From: an uncultured Bacteroidia bacterium
GTDB taxonomy: Bacteria > Bacteroidota > Bacteroidia > Bacteroidales > Prolixibacteraceae
DNA length: 64,000 bases
Direction: 5' to 3'
NCBI GenBank assembly: GCA_903923905.1
Contig: CAIXZH010000024.1
Location: 124,001-188,000 of the forward strand
In this document: in pieces, positions 54,710 through 63,627 of the stretch
Layout of the letters: each line of letters begins with the position of its first letter
Numbering within the stretch: position 1 is the stretch's first letter
Made by a program: the position numbers and the translations under genes
The notes under the pieces: generated by a model
Databases searched by the model: none
Told to the model about the DNA's origin: nothing
Seen by the model: the letters and a program-made list of their open reading frames with translations, nothing else

Positions 54710-57700
54710 CTATGCATCTTTCAATTTCCTTAGATTTTCTAATTGTTTCTTACCGTAAGCGATCTTTACAATAACTACAAACAGAACCGGGACAACGAAT
54801 ATGGCTATTGATGAAGCGGCAATCATTCCTCCCATTACCGTAACGCCAATAGTCCTGCGAGCTACAGCACCGGCTCCGGTCGCCAATACCAATGGTAATA
54901 CTCCCAGAATAAAAGCGAGCGATGTCATGAGTATGGGCCGCAAACGGATAGACACTGCTTCGATCGTTGATTGTAAAAGATCTTCACCGCTGTCCACGCG
55001 CACCTTGGCATATTCCACAATTAAGATCGCATTCTTAGCCGCCAGGCCTATTAAGGTAATCAGACCTATTTGGGCATATACGTTATCGGTCAGGCTCGGT
55101 ATAAAGGTGAGTGTGAGAATAGCCCCAAAAGCCCCTATCGGAACTGCCAGTAACACTGATAACGGCACCGACCAGCTTTCATACAAGGCTGCCAGGAAAA
55201 GAAACACAAAAGTCAGGGAAAACAGGAAGATGTACATGGTCTGTGAACCTGCCTGAACCTCTTCATAACTTAACCCTGAAAAATCATATCCATAACCTTG
55301 TGGCAATACTTTCGCCGCAGTCTCCTTGAGTGCCTCGATTGCCTGTCCGCTGCTATACCCCTGAGCAGATCCACCGTCAATTTCGGCAGACCTGAATATG
55401 TTAAAATGGGATTGAAGGGGTGCAGTTTCCGTAGGCTTATAGCTGATCAGTGAACTTAATGGCAGCATGGCTCCAGCCTGATTACGCACATAGTATTTAT
55501 CCATGTTTGTGATCATCTTACGGTAGGTCGTATCAGCCTGCACCACAACGTGGAAAGTCCGGTTATACAAGGTGAAATCGTTCACATAAATACTCCCCAT
55601 ATAAGTCTGAATGGCGGTAAACACATCCGAAATATTAACACCCATCCGTTTGCATTTCTCCCGGTCCACGGTCAGATTGTAACTTGGCGTGTGGGCCGAG
55701 TAATAACTGAAGGCATTTGAGATTGCCGGATTCTTGTTGGCTTCGGTGACAAAATTGTTCACCACATTTTCAAAGGCATGAACGTCATCGTTGGTGTTTC
55801 GCTGTTCGATCTGGAAACTAAATCCGGCGGTCTGGCCGATGCCGGGAATTGGAGCCGGAGGGATTACGACGACATTTGCATTTTTGATATTTGCTTTGGA
55901 TATCCGGGTGCGAATCACATCAATAATCTTTGGAATCTGTTGGCTCGATTTTGAACGTTCATCCCAATGTTTTAACTGACAATATATGGTACCACTATTC
56001 GATTTGGTTGCCCCGGTTATCACGTTAAACCCGGCCAGGGCAGCATAGTGGTCAACTCCCGGGGTTAAGGAAACAACTTTCATTAATTTGGTCATCACAT
56101 CCACAGATTGGGTAGTGGCTGAAGCTTCCGGCAATTCATAGGTTACATAAATCAGTCCGTCATCTTCGCTCGGAATGAATCCGAAAGGTTTTTGCTGAAA
56201 GAGGAAGAAAGCTGCTATGCTGATACACACCAATAAAATAATCACATATTTCGATTTTCCGATACCATTCCTGACTCCGTTGGAATACTGTTTGGTTACA
56301 TTTTCAAACCAGGTATTGAATCTGAAGAAAAACTGATTTAAACCGGTTGACTTTTGGTGGATGTGATATGGTTTTAATAATAAGACACATAAAGCCGGTG
56401 TCAATGATAAGGCGATAAAAGCGGAGAGCAATATCGATACAGCAATAGTAATTGCAAATTGCTGATATAACCGCCCCACAATTCCGGGAATAAAACCTAC
56501 CGGGACAAACACGGAAGCCAGAATTAATGCAATTGCAATGACAGGGGCAGAAATGTCCTTCATCGCCTTATAGGTCGCTTCTCTGACAGATATATTTTCA
56601 GAATCGATATAATGGTGGACAGCCTCCACCACAATAATGGCATCGTCCACAACTATTCCAATAGCCAGTACAAAACCAAACATGGTCAGTGTGTTGATTG
56701 TAAACCCTAAAGGAATAAAAAAGGCAAATGTTCCGAGGATCGAAACAGGGATTGCAAGAATTGGGATGAGTGTGGCCCTCCAGTTCTGAAGAAACAGGAA
56801 TACCACCAAAGCCACAAGGCAAAGGGCAATAAGAAGGGTTTGAACCACCTCCTGCATTGAAACCTTTACCACAGTGACCGTTTCAAAAGGTATTTTATAG
56901 TCCACATCTGCGGGGAACGATTTCTTCAGCTCTTTTAGCTCTTTAAATATGCCATCGGCTGTTTCCAGAGCATTGCTTCCAGGGGTTTGGTAAAGTGTAA
57001 GAATGGAAGCCCTTTGGTCATCCACATAGGAATTGCTCGAATAGGTAAATTTACCCAGTTCAATCCGGGCAACGTCTTTCAGATAAACCATTTCGCCTGT
57101 TCCGGGAATCGTCTTAACAATGATTTTTTCAAATTCCGAAACTTTACTTAACCGTCCGTTAACCAGAACGCTCAATTCATAGGTCTGCGTTTTCTGCTGG
57201 GGAGGGACGCCTGCAGAACCGGCTGCAACCTGGAGATTTTGTTCATTAAGTGCATTAATGATATCGGTGGAGGTTAATGAGTAAGCCGCCATTTTATCAG
57301 GGTTTACCCAGATCCGCATGCTGAAATTATCAGCCAGTGTAGTAATCGCACCAACCCCGGGGACACGCAGTAAGGCATCCATTACAAAAATATTGGTGTA
57401 ATTATCCAAAAAGGTGATATTGTGTGATCCTTTTGGTGAATAGAGCGCAATAAGCATTAAAGCACTCGGATTCACAGCCCTGACCGTTAATCCCAACCTG
57501 CTCACTGCATCAGGAACCAGCGGAGAGGCAATACTTACCCGGTTTTGAACATCCAGAGTAGCCACGTCAATGTCAGTGCCGATCTTGAAGGTCGTATTGA
57601 TTGTCATCAGTCCGTTGTTGGTACTGTTGCTTTGCATATACTCCATGCCGTGCGTCCCGTTGACCTGCTCCTCAATGGGAGTGGCTACCGTTTGTTCCAC

Positions 57701-57871
57701 GGTGGTGGCATCTGCACCTGTATATTGGCCGGCAACCTGAACAACAGGGGGAGTTATGTTTGGATATTGGCTGACCGGTAAGTTAATAATGCAAATAGCC
57801 CCTATAATAGCTAATACCAGGGATACAACAATGGCAGTGACCGGCCTTCTAATAAATGTATCAGCAATCAT
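54710..57871 (-). CDS. RND efflux pump, HAE1/AcrB type (first of a tandem pair)
   Basis: The 1053-residue inner-membrane protein starts MIADTFIRRPVTAIVVSL. TM4 has the proton-relay Asp pair (IGIVVDDAIIVVE) and TM10 the matching Lys (GLAAKNAILIVEYAK). Two periplasmic loops of ~300 residues each form the porter and docking domains. It lies 51 bp downstream of the membrane-fusion protein gene and precedes the very similar pump gene. Both copies keep the relay residues, so both should be active. Whether they form homotrimers or a mixed trimer, as in MdtBC, cannot be told from sequence. Confidence 0.9.
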   Translation of the reverse strand: MIADTFIRRPVTAIVVSLVLAIIGAICIINLPVSQYPNITPPVVQVAGQYTGADATTVEQTVATPIEEQVNGTHGMEYMQSNSTNNGLMTINTTFKIGTDIDVATLDVQNRVSIASPLVPDAVSRLGLTVRAVNPSALMLIALYSPKGSHNITFLDNYTNIFVMDALLRVPGVGAITTLADNFSMRIWVNPDKMAAYSLTSTDIINALNEQNLQVAAGSAGVPPQQKTQTYELSVLVNGRLSKVSEFEKIIVKTIPGTGEMVYLKDVARIELGKFTYSSNSYVDDQRASILTLYQTPGSNALETADGIFKELKELKKSFPADVDYKIPFETVTVVKVSMQEVVQTLLIALCLVALVVFLFLQNWRATLIPILAIPVSILGTFAFFIPLGFTINTLTMFGFVLAIGIVVDDAIIVVEAVHHYIDSENISVREATYKAMKDISAPVIAIALILASVFVPVGFIPGIVGRLYQQFAITIAVSILLSAFIALSLTPALCVLLLKPYHIHQKSTGLNQFFFRFNTWFENVTKQYSNGVRNGIGKSKYVIILLVCISIAAFFLFQQKPFGFIPSEDDGLIYVTYELPEASATTQSVDVMTKLMKVVSLTPGVDHYAALAGFNVITGATKSNSGTIYCQLKHWDERSKSSQQIPKIIDVIRTRISKANIKNANVVVIPPAPIPGIGQTAGFSFQIEQRNTNDDVHAFENVVNNFVTEANKNPAISNAFSYYSAHTPSYNLTVDREKCKRMGVNISDVFTAIQTYMGSIYVNDFTLYNRTFHVVVQADTTYRKMITNMDKYYVRNQAGAMLPLSSLISYKPTETAPLQSHFNIFRSAEIDGGSAQGYSSGQAIEALKETAAKVLPQGYGYDFSGLSYEEVQAGSQTMYIFLFSLTFVFLFLAALYESWSVPLSVLLAVPIGAFGAILTLTFIPSLTDNVYAQIGLITLIGLAAKNAILIVEYAKVRVDSGEDLLQSTIEAVSIRLRPILMTSLAFILGVLPLVLATGAGAVARRTIGVTVMGGMIAASSIAIFVVPVLFVVIVKIAYGKKQLENLRKLKDA

Positions 57872-57922
57872 ATATTAATCTGTATCAGGAGAATAAAAAA
57901 TCAGTTTATACCAATGCCGGTG

Positions 57923-59131
57923 TTATTCGCTTTTAGAAGGTGTACCTTGAGTTGCGCCGGAACCAGCCTTCCCCTTTTTACTTTTATCTGCGTCTCCTTT
58001 TTTGGCCAGGGCTATCACGGAACCGGTGTGTAAGGATTGTACCCCGTCAACGACTATCCGGTCCCCCACATTGATCCCCTTTTTAATGATCACGCTGGCA
58101 TCGATAGTTTGTCCAGTGATTACTTTCTTTTGGATAGCCATTTGCGCCGCGTGTGTTTTTGTGGTATCTGACAGATCCCGTGTAACGGTATCTTTAACCA
58201 GGAACACGAAATATTCTCCCATAACCTCAACCACTGTTTTGCTTGGAACTACCATCCTGGGACCGGTTTCCTGATTATGCACACGCAACACACAACTTAT
58301 CCCCGGCCTTAAAGAGTAGTCAGGATTTGGGAATACCGCCCGGATACGGATGGTGCCAGCCTGCGGGTCAACAGCACGATCAATAATTGCAATCTTCCCA
58401 ACATGGGGGTAGACTGAATCATTAGGGAGAATAATGGTAAACAGGGAATCGATTGAATGCTCCTGAATTTTTTTCAGATTCTCAAAATGTGAAAGTTGCT
58501 TTTCGGATATTAAAAAATCGACACCAACCGGATCATCCGAAGATATCGTGTTCAGAACTGTCTGCCCGACAATAACCATATTTCCCAATTTAACCTGACT
58601 AAATCCGATAGTACCGTCAAAAGGAGCCTTTATCACCGAATAATTCAGATTGGTTTCGGCCATTTTTAAGGTTTGCTCAGCCGCTTTGATCATATTTTTC
58701 GCATTCTGCAGGGCAATTGCGGCATGGTCCAGAACCTGTTTGGCCACTGCATCATAGGTATTCAGATAAGTATAACGGTCAGCATCCTGTTGCGCCTGTT
58801 TCAGGTTACCATGTGCAACATCCAGATTGGCTTTTGCCAGATCATAATTTTCCTGATACAACTGGCGATCGATGGTATAAAGAGGCTGACCTTTCCGAAT
58901 ATGACTTCCTTCGGTAAAAGAAATCTCAGTGATATATCCCTGAACCTGCGGTCTCAGATCCACCTGATTCATGGCAACCAGGGTGGCCGGATATTTATCA
59001 AAGTAGAACACATTTTGTGCTTTTACAGTATAAATATTAACCGGAACAGGTAACACAGGGGGAACTTTGGGATGAAAACAGGCAGTCAGAAATAGAACAC
59101 TGAAAAATAAGGTCAAATATGCGCTTCTCAT
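57923..59131 (-). CDS. RND membrane-fusion lipoprotein (AcrA family)
   Basis: The 402-residue protein has a lipoprotein signal (FFSVLFLTAC). The barrel-sandwich/lipoyl domain begins at VDLRPQVQGYITEISF (about 53-68), with the alpha-helical hairpin at ~90-160 (DLAKANLDVAHGNLKQAQQD) and the second half-lipoyl motif SVIKAPFDGTIGFSQV. Beta-barrel and membrane-proximal domains follow (IRIRAVFPNPDYSLRPGI). The C-terminus is Lys/Gly/Ser-rich. It links the two downstream RND pumps to the outer-membrane channel encoded upstream (20-bp gap). Confidence 0.92.
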   Translation of the reverse strand: MRSAYLTLFFSVLFLTACFHPKVPPVLPVPVNIYTVKAQNVFYFDKYPATLVAMNQVDLRPQVQGYITEISFTEGSHIRKGQPLYTIDRQLYQENYDLAKANLDVAHGNLKQAQQDADRYTYLNTYDAVAKQVLDHAAIALQNAKNMIKAAEQTLKMAETNLNYSVIKAPFDGTIGFSQVKLGNMVIVGQTVLNTISSDDPVGVDFLISEKQLSHFENLKKIQEHSIDSLFTIILPNDSVYPHVGKIAIIDRAVDPQAGTIRIRAVFPNPDYSLRPGISCVLRVHNQETGPRMVVPSKTVVEVMGEYFVFLVKDTVTRDLSDTTKTHAAQMAIQKKVITGQTIDASVIIKKGINVGDRIVVDGVQSLHTGSVIALAKKGDADKSKKGKAGSGATQGTPSKSE

Positions 59132-59151
59132 TGATGTGAAAATTTTATTCG

Positions 59152-60558
59152 TTAATATTTTGAAAGCGTTTTACCCATCGCTCTCTCCAGATCCACCTTA
59201 CTCAGCAATACCTGAAACAGGGCATTTAAATAACTAATCTCTGACGATATCAGGTTGGATTCAGCGGTTATCACATTCAGGTAGGCTACCACCCCTTGTT
59301 TGTACTGTAGGGAAACGATTCCGTACACATCCTTTGCCATTGCCTTGTTATCCCGAAGGACATTCAGATCAAACAAATTGCTTTTATAACTTGCCAGTGC
59401 ACTGGTATATTCAGAATAGATACGGGATTTAAGATCAACCTCGGCCCAATTGATTTGCTGCAACTGGAGCCGTGCTCTCTGAATGGTTTCACTTCGCCGA
59501 AAGCCGGTGAACAAGGGTATACTTACTGACGCCCCTAAATAGGAATAGGGATAGGAATGATTAAAAAGATTTGAAAACGAATTATTTTCAAATTCAGGTA
59601 GGTAATTATAAAAGGCAGAGAATGTCGGAAGAAATTGAGATCTGGAATATCTCACATTCTGGATCTGTAACTTTTTAATGGTTTGAAGCAATTGATATTC
59701 AATCCGTTTTTGATAATCCAGTACCTGCGTGGTATCAAAAGCAATTTTCTGCACCATTTGCAGGGTATCAAAGCTTACATAAAATTCTTTTTCCGTCGGA
59801 AAACCCATCAGTTGCTTGAGAGACGCATAAAATGGTATCACATTTTCGTTAACCTGTTTTAATTGCGCCCTGGAATTGTTGAGCGAAATTGATGCCTCTT
59901 TATAGTCTGTCTTATCAACGATTCCGCCAACATATTGATGATAAGCATCTCTCAGATTTTTTGCAAGACGGGCGGTGTCTTCCTTTAGCACATTGATCTG
60001 CTCAAGATTAAAGAGCAAACTGTAAAACGCTTTACTGACATTCGAAATAATATCAATTTTAGTGCTGTCGTTCGATTGCTTTGCCTGCTCAACAAACAAA
60101 TGGGCATTTCTGGCCGCATTTAATACTTCCGGGCTAAAAATGGTTTGTGTTGCTGACAATTGTGGGATGAATGTATTATTAACACCGGAATGTCCCTGAA
60201 TCAATGGTCCTCCCGGAGTGGAATTTGCCGATAAAACAGTGGGTAATTGACCATAATGCATCAGGTTTCCAACGAGATTAACCTGGGGCAACCAGGCTGA
60301 GAGGATTATTGCATTCGATTTTTTCACAATTGACATCTCGACTAATGATCGGTTAAATGCAGGCTGAAACTGCAATGCATAGGCGATACACTGGTCGAGA
60401 TTTAAATACTGGATGGAATCTGCTGAATTATTACGGGCAAAAGTACCGGTTGTAAATCCTCCGATACAGACAATTGCAAAAAACAGATGTTTTGATAATA
60501 AGCTTAAATAACTTATGTTTTTATATAAAAGTGATTTGTTCCTGTTTGATGAACCCAT
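59152..60558 (-). CDS. TolC-like outer-membrane efflux protein
   Basis: The 468-residue protein has an export signal around residues 25-41 (LFFAIVCIGGFTTGTFA), preceded by an unusually polar 20-residue leader, so a later start is possible although no better Met is near. Two repeats typical of the outer-membrane factor family follow: the first begins LDQCIAYALQFQPAFN, the second half carries the conserved GASVSIPLFTGFRRSETIQRAR segment (about 343-365). Long amphipathic helices form the periplasmic tunnel. First gene of the four-gene efflux operon. Confidence 0.9.
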   Translation of the reverse strand: MGSSNRNKSLLYKNISYLSLLSKHLFFAIVCIGGFTTGTFARNNSADSIQYLNLDQCIAYALQFQPAFNRSLVEMSIVKKSNAIILSAWLPQVNLVGNLMHYGQLPTVLSANSTPGGPLIQGHSGVNNTFIPQLSATQTIFSPEVLNAARNAHLFVEQAKQSNDSTKIDIISNVSKAFYSLLFNLEQINVLKEDTARLAKNLRDAYHQYVGGIVDKTDYKEASISLNNSRAQLKQVNENVIPFYASLKQLMGFPTEKEFYVSFDTLQMVQKIAFDTTQVLDYQKRIEYQLLQTIKKLQIQNVRYSRSQFLPTFSAFYNYLPEFENNSFSNLFNHSYPYSYLGASVSIPLFTGFRRSETIQRARLQLQQINWAEVDLKSRIYSEYTSALASYKSNLFDLNVLRDNKAMAKDVYGIVSLQYKQGVVAYLNVITAESNLISSEISYLNALFQVLLSKVDLERAMGKTLSKY

Positions 60559-60935
60559 TGTATATAAGCAATTTAATTTATATTAGCGGAGATTATTGGT
60601 TGTCAAATCCATTATTATTCATGAGTATCGAAGATAACATAATAACGAATTGATAAAAGTATTTGCACCTGATGAGATTAATTAATTAAAAGGATATTAA
60701 ACTGGATTAAACTTTTATACTTTTCGGTTGGACATCCCAAGTCACGGATGGTTTAAAACGGGAACAGAAAGCAAATAAATTTTCTTTGAGCTTAACGTGA
60801 AACAATACAATCCTGCCATTTATAAAAGTTTTCTGACAAACAAGGACCGGCACAAAAAAGGCTTTTTAATCAGATTATTGCAATATCCATGAAAAATGAT
60901 TGACCATCGGTATTTTTTATGAACTGACCTTTTTT
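60559..60935. other. Intergenic region between efflux operon and B3/4 gene
   Basis: No gene is seen in these 377 bases. A TTGACA-N18-TATAAA arrangement lies on the minus strand about 30-55 bases before the efflux operon, resembling a proteobacterial sigma-70 promoter, but it does not match the Bacteroidota TAnnTTTG pattern. No clear operator palindrome or terminator is visible. Confidence 0.4.
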
Positions 60936-61595
60936 TCACACATAAATAACTTCAATTTGATCGGCATCAGCATATTTTTCCAATAATCTTAAAGCCAGCT
61001 CAGCAGTTTCCAGTGTTTGCCGGTTACCGGAAAATCCAATGATAACCATTAAAAACTTCGTGGTTTCTCCGGTTACAGAAGTTCGCACGGAATCACTTGT
61101 TGGTGAGCCAAATGACGAAACAGAATCCCTGAATACCGGTAAGAATTCAATATTAATTTCACCCCGGCCAATGGCCTCATAGGGCTCATTTTTCATGCCG
61201 ATATCGAAGCACACATCACCCTCTATTTTCTCTGCATCATATCCGCCAATTGACATACCAGTCTCCAGGGAAACCAGATTTAGCAAATCAACCACATTAT
61301 TTATCCGGTACAACGGATTCCCTTTGACTGCCCTGCGCATCAAGGCCTCAGAAGAAAGGCGGTACCTGGCAGGGTCTTTACCGCAGGAGCGGTAGGCAAC
61401 CCTGGATGCATGAATGGCAGGATGACTCCCCACCTTTTCAAGTTCGGTTGTACTTTGGATTAATTTACAAGCAGTTTCAATCTCAGCCCACAAATCAGGG
61501 TTTTCGGTTGAAATGGTTACATTGCATGCAATACAACCCAGAACAAGATCAGGCAACTTCTGTCTAATAGTCTGACTTATAATAATTTTATTCAT
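60936..61595 (-). CDS. B3/4 tRNA-editing-like domain protein
   Basis: The 219-residue cytoplasmic protein matches the B3/B4 domain of the phenylalanyl-tRNA synthetase beta chain (PF03483). It has RSCGKDPARYRLSSEALMRR (about 69-88), RINNVVDLLNLVSLETGMSIGGYD (about 97-120) and a later strand FLMVIIGFSGN. Stand-alone members are common in bacteria; a role in clearing mischarged tRNA or amino-acid-like metabolites is suspected but not shown. Divergent from the TatD-like gene. Confidence 0.85.
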   Translation of the reverse strand: MNKIIISQTIRQKLPDLVLGCIACNVTISTENPDLWAEIETACKLIQSTTELEKVGSHPAIHASRVAYRSCGKDPARYRLSSEALMRRAVKGNPLYRINNVVDLLNLVSLETGMSIGGYDAEKIEGDVCFDIGMKNEPYEAIGRGEINIEFLPVFRDSVSSFGSPTSDSVRTSVTGETTKFLMVIIGFSGNRQTLETAELALRLLEKYADADQIEVIYV

Positions 61596-61620
61596 AATTG
61601 ATACCTCAGTTTAAAAAGAC

Positions 61621-61651
61621 TTTATCTATTCTAAAAATACCATTACTTTTG
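61621..61651 (+). promoter_or_regulatory. Probable promoter for the TatD-like gene
   Basis: TTTA at 61621-61624, 19 bases, then TACTTTTG at 61644-61651; this fits the Bacteroidota pattern with one mismatch in the -33 box. The TTG start follows after 22 bases. Confidence 0.45.
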
Positions 61652-61673
61652 GGATAAACGATCTTCAGTCCAG

Positions 61674-62333
61674 TTGAAAACACCTTATATTGATATTCAT
61701 ACCCACCATTCAGGGATTTCGGAACAGGTTATCGCCGTACAGAATCTCTTTCTTCAGGAAATTGATTTGAGCAGCGAAATAAAATTCCCCTTTTCAGCTG
61801 CAATCCATCCCTGGCATTCGGATGGATTGCAGCTGAAAGAAGTGAGTCATATGCTCGAAAACCTGACGACGCAAAAAAAGCTCCTCGCCATCGGTGAAAC
61901 CGGACTTGATAAAGTGTGTAACGCCGATTATAATCAACAAAAGAGAATTTTTGAATTGCAGCTCGATTTTGCGGAGGCCAATCACAAACCGCTTATTATA
62001 CATGCTGTTAAATCATGGAACGACTTGACCAGATACTTTAAACGGGCAAAAGTGCCGGTCATTTTACACGGCTATACTGGCAGCCTCATATTAACCAGGC
62101 AATTAATTGAATTGGGATGCTATTTTTCAATCGGGAAATCGGTAATGCGATTAAATCCTGATCAGCAGCAAGTCATCCAATTAATTCCCCTGTCATCCCT
62201 TTTTATCGAAACTGATGAATCACAAATCCCAATTGAGGAGATCTATCTTCAAATTTCCGGAATATTGGATCTTTCATTGGATACCCTGAAAACTCAGATC
62301 CAAAAGAACTTCAATTTCATCTATACCCAATGA
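61674..62333 (+). CDS. TatD-family metal-dependent hydrolase
   Basis: The start is a TTG (61674), because the first metal motif H9-T-H11 (IDIHTHHSG) comes right after it and no ATG lies between. The 219-residue protein has GETGLD (metal-bridging Glu), HAVKSW (His), LHGYTGS (His) and FIETDES (Asp), the full ligand set of TatD nucleases/deoxyribonucleases. It is shorter than E. coli TatD (about 260), as is usual in Bacteroidota. It is convergent with the NRAMP-like gene, 40 bp apart. Confidence 0.88.
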   Translation: MKTPYIDIHTHHSGISEQVIAVQNLFLQEIDLSSEIKFPFSAAIHPWHSDGLQLKEVSHMLENLTTQKKLLAIGETGLDKVCNADYNQQKRIFELQLDFAEANHKPLIIHAVKSWNDLTRYFKRAKVPVILHGYTGSLILTRQLIELGCYFSIGKSVMRLNPDQQQVIQLIPLSSLFIETDESQIPIEEIYLQISGILDLSLDTLKTQIQKNFNFIYTQ

Positions 62334-62373
62334 CGAGGAGGTATAGAGTCTAAGCTTTAACATTGATTCTCCA

Positions 62374-63615
62374 TCACGAAAAGAACGGAACGACAAGAAA
62401 AGCCAGTGAAAGAGCGATCATAACGATAACAGCACTCCACCCAATCAGGTTGTTAAACGGTTTATTGACATATTTCCCCATGATCTTTTTGTTGTTGACC
62501 AGCAACATCATACAGACCAAAACAACGGGCAGCAGCATCCCGTTTATCACCTGAGACCATAATGAAATGGAGATAAGCGGTGCATTAGGAATTAAAATAA
62601 TTGCAGCCCCAACGATCAGGATTCCAGTGTAAAGAATATAGAACTCCTTGGCTTCGTTCCATTTTTTATCAATTCCGGCTTCAAAACCAAAGGCTTCACA
62701 CACATAAAAGGCTGTTGCCAGAGGCAATATCGTAGCGGAAAAGATAGAGGCTATAAAAAGTCCGAAGGCAAATACCTGTGAGGCAAATGCACCTGCAAGA
62801 GGTTTCAGAGCCAGTGCAGCGTCCTTGGCTTCGTTAATCTGAATCCCATTGACATGCAATGTCGAGGCACAGGCTACCATAATGAAAAAGGCGACAACAA
62901 CCGTAGCAACACATCCTACAACAATATCAATTAAGGAATAATTATATTGCTTCATTTTCAAACCCTTCTCAATGACTGAGGATTGCATGTAAAATTGCAT
63001 CCAGGGGGCAATCGTTGTTCCTACCAGTCCAATGATCATGGCAAGGCTTTGGGCGTTGAATTCCATTTGCGGATGGATGATTGCATGTCCAATTTCTCCC
63101 CAATGAGGCTTTCCCATAATGGCCGAAACGACGTACATCAGTAAAGACACACTGAATAATAGGAAGATACGCTCCGCTATTTTGTAAGTTCCCTTTACGA
63201 CGAGGAACCAGATCAAAAAACCCACTATGGGAACGGAAATGTATTTACTGACGCTGAAGACCTCCATGCTTCCTGCAACACCCGCAAATTCCGTTGTCGT
63301 ATTCCCGACATCGGCAATCAGCAAACCGATAAATATGAAAAAAGTAATTTTGACACCCGCGTTCTCCCTGATCAAATCAGCAAGACCTTTTCCGGTAACA
63401 ATCCCCATCCTGGCATTCATTTCCTGGATAACGACCAGCACAATAAAAGAGGGAATCAGGGTCCAGATCAGGTTATAACCGTAAACAGCAGCCGCAACAG
63501 AATAGGTAGTAATTCCACCTGCATCGTTATCTACACTCCCGGTAATTATTCCCGGTCCCAGTATGGCCAGAAAAATTCCCAGTTTTTTAAAAAAAGATTT
63601 CTTATTTCTAAACAT
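62374..63615 (-). CDS. NRAMP-related metal transporter with non-canonical metal site
   Basis: The 413-residue inner-membrane protein has about 11 spans. In canonical NRAMP (Mn/Fe) transporters TM1 carries DPGN and TM6 MPH. Here the aligned positions read DAGG (31-34, in SVDNDAGGITTYS) and APWM (203-206, in TTIAPWMQFYMQSS). The TM1 Asp is kept, but the Asn and the metal-binding Met are lost. The soft sulphur ligand is thus absent, as in NRAMP-related magnesium transporters. The gene lies 12 bp downstream of a CBS-domain protein resembling the regulatory part of MgtE. Together they suggest Mg2+ (or another hard ion) uptake with cytoplasmic gating (inference). Confidence 0.8.
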   Translation of the reverse strand: MFRNKKSFFKKLGIFLAILGPGIITGSVDNDAGGITTYSVAAAVYGYNLIWTLIPSFIVLVVIQEMNARMGIVTGKGLADLIRENAGVKITFFIFIGLLIADVGNTTTEFAGVAGSMEVFSVSKYISVPIVGFLIWFLVVKGTYKIAERIFLLFSVSLLMYVVSAIMGKPHWGEIGHAIIHPQMEFNAQSLAMIIGLVGTTIAPWMQFYMQSSVIEKGLKMKQYNYSLIDIVVGCVATVVVAFFIMVACASTLHVNGIQINEAKDAALALKPLAGAFASQVFAFGLFIASIFSATILPLATAFYVCEAFGFEAGIDKKWNEAKEFYILYTGILIVGAAIILIPNAPLISISLWSQVINGMLLPVVLVCMMLLVNNKKIMGKYVNKPFNNLIGWSAVIVMIALSLAFLVVPFFS

Positions 63616-63627
63616 GCTCCTAAGCCC

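Noticed and set aside
60585-60620. TTGACA-N18-TATAAA promoter before the efflux operon
   Set aside because: It fits proteobacterial sigma-70 and not the Bacteroidota consensus seen elsewhere in this window; in A/T-rich DNA such a match is common by chance.
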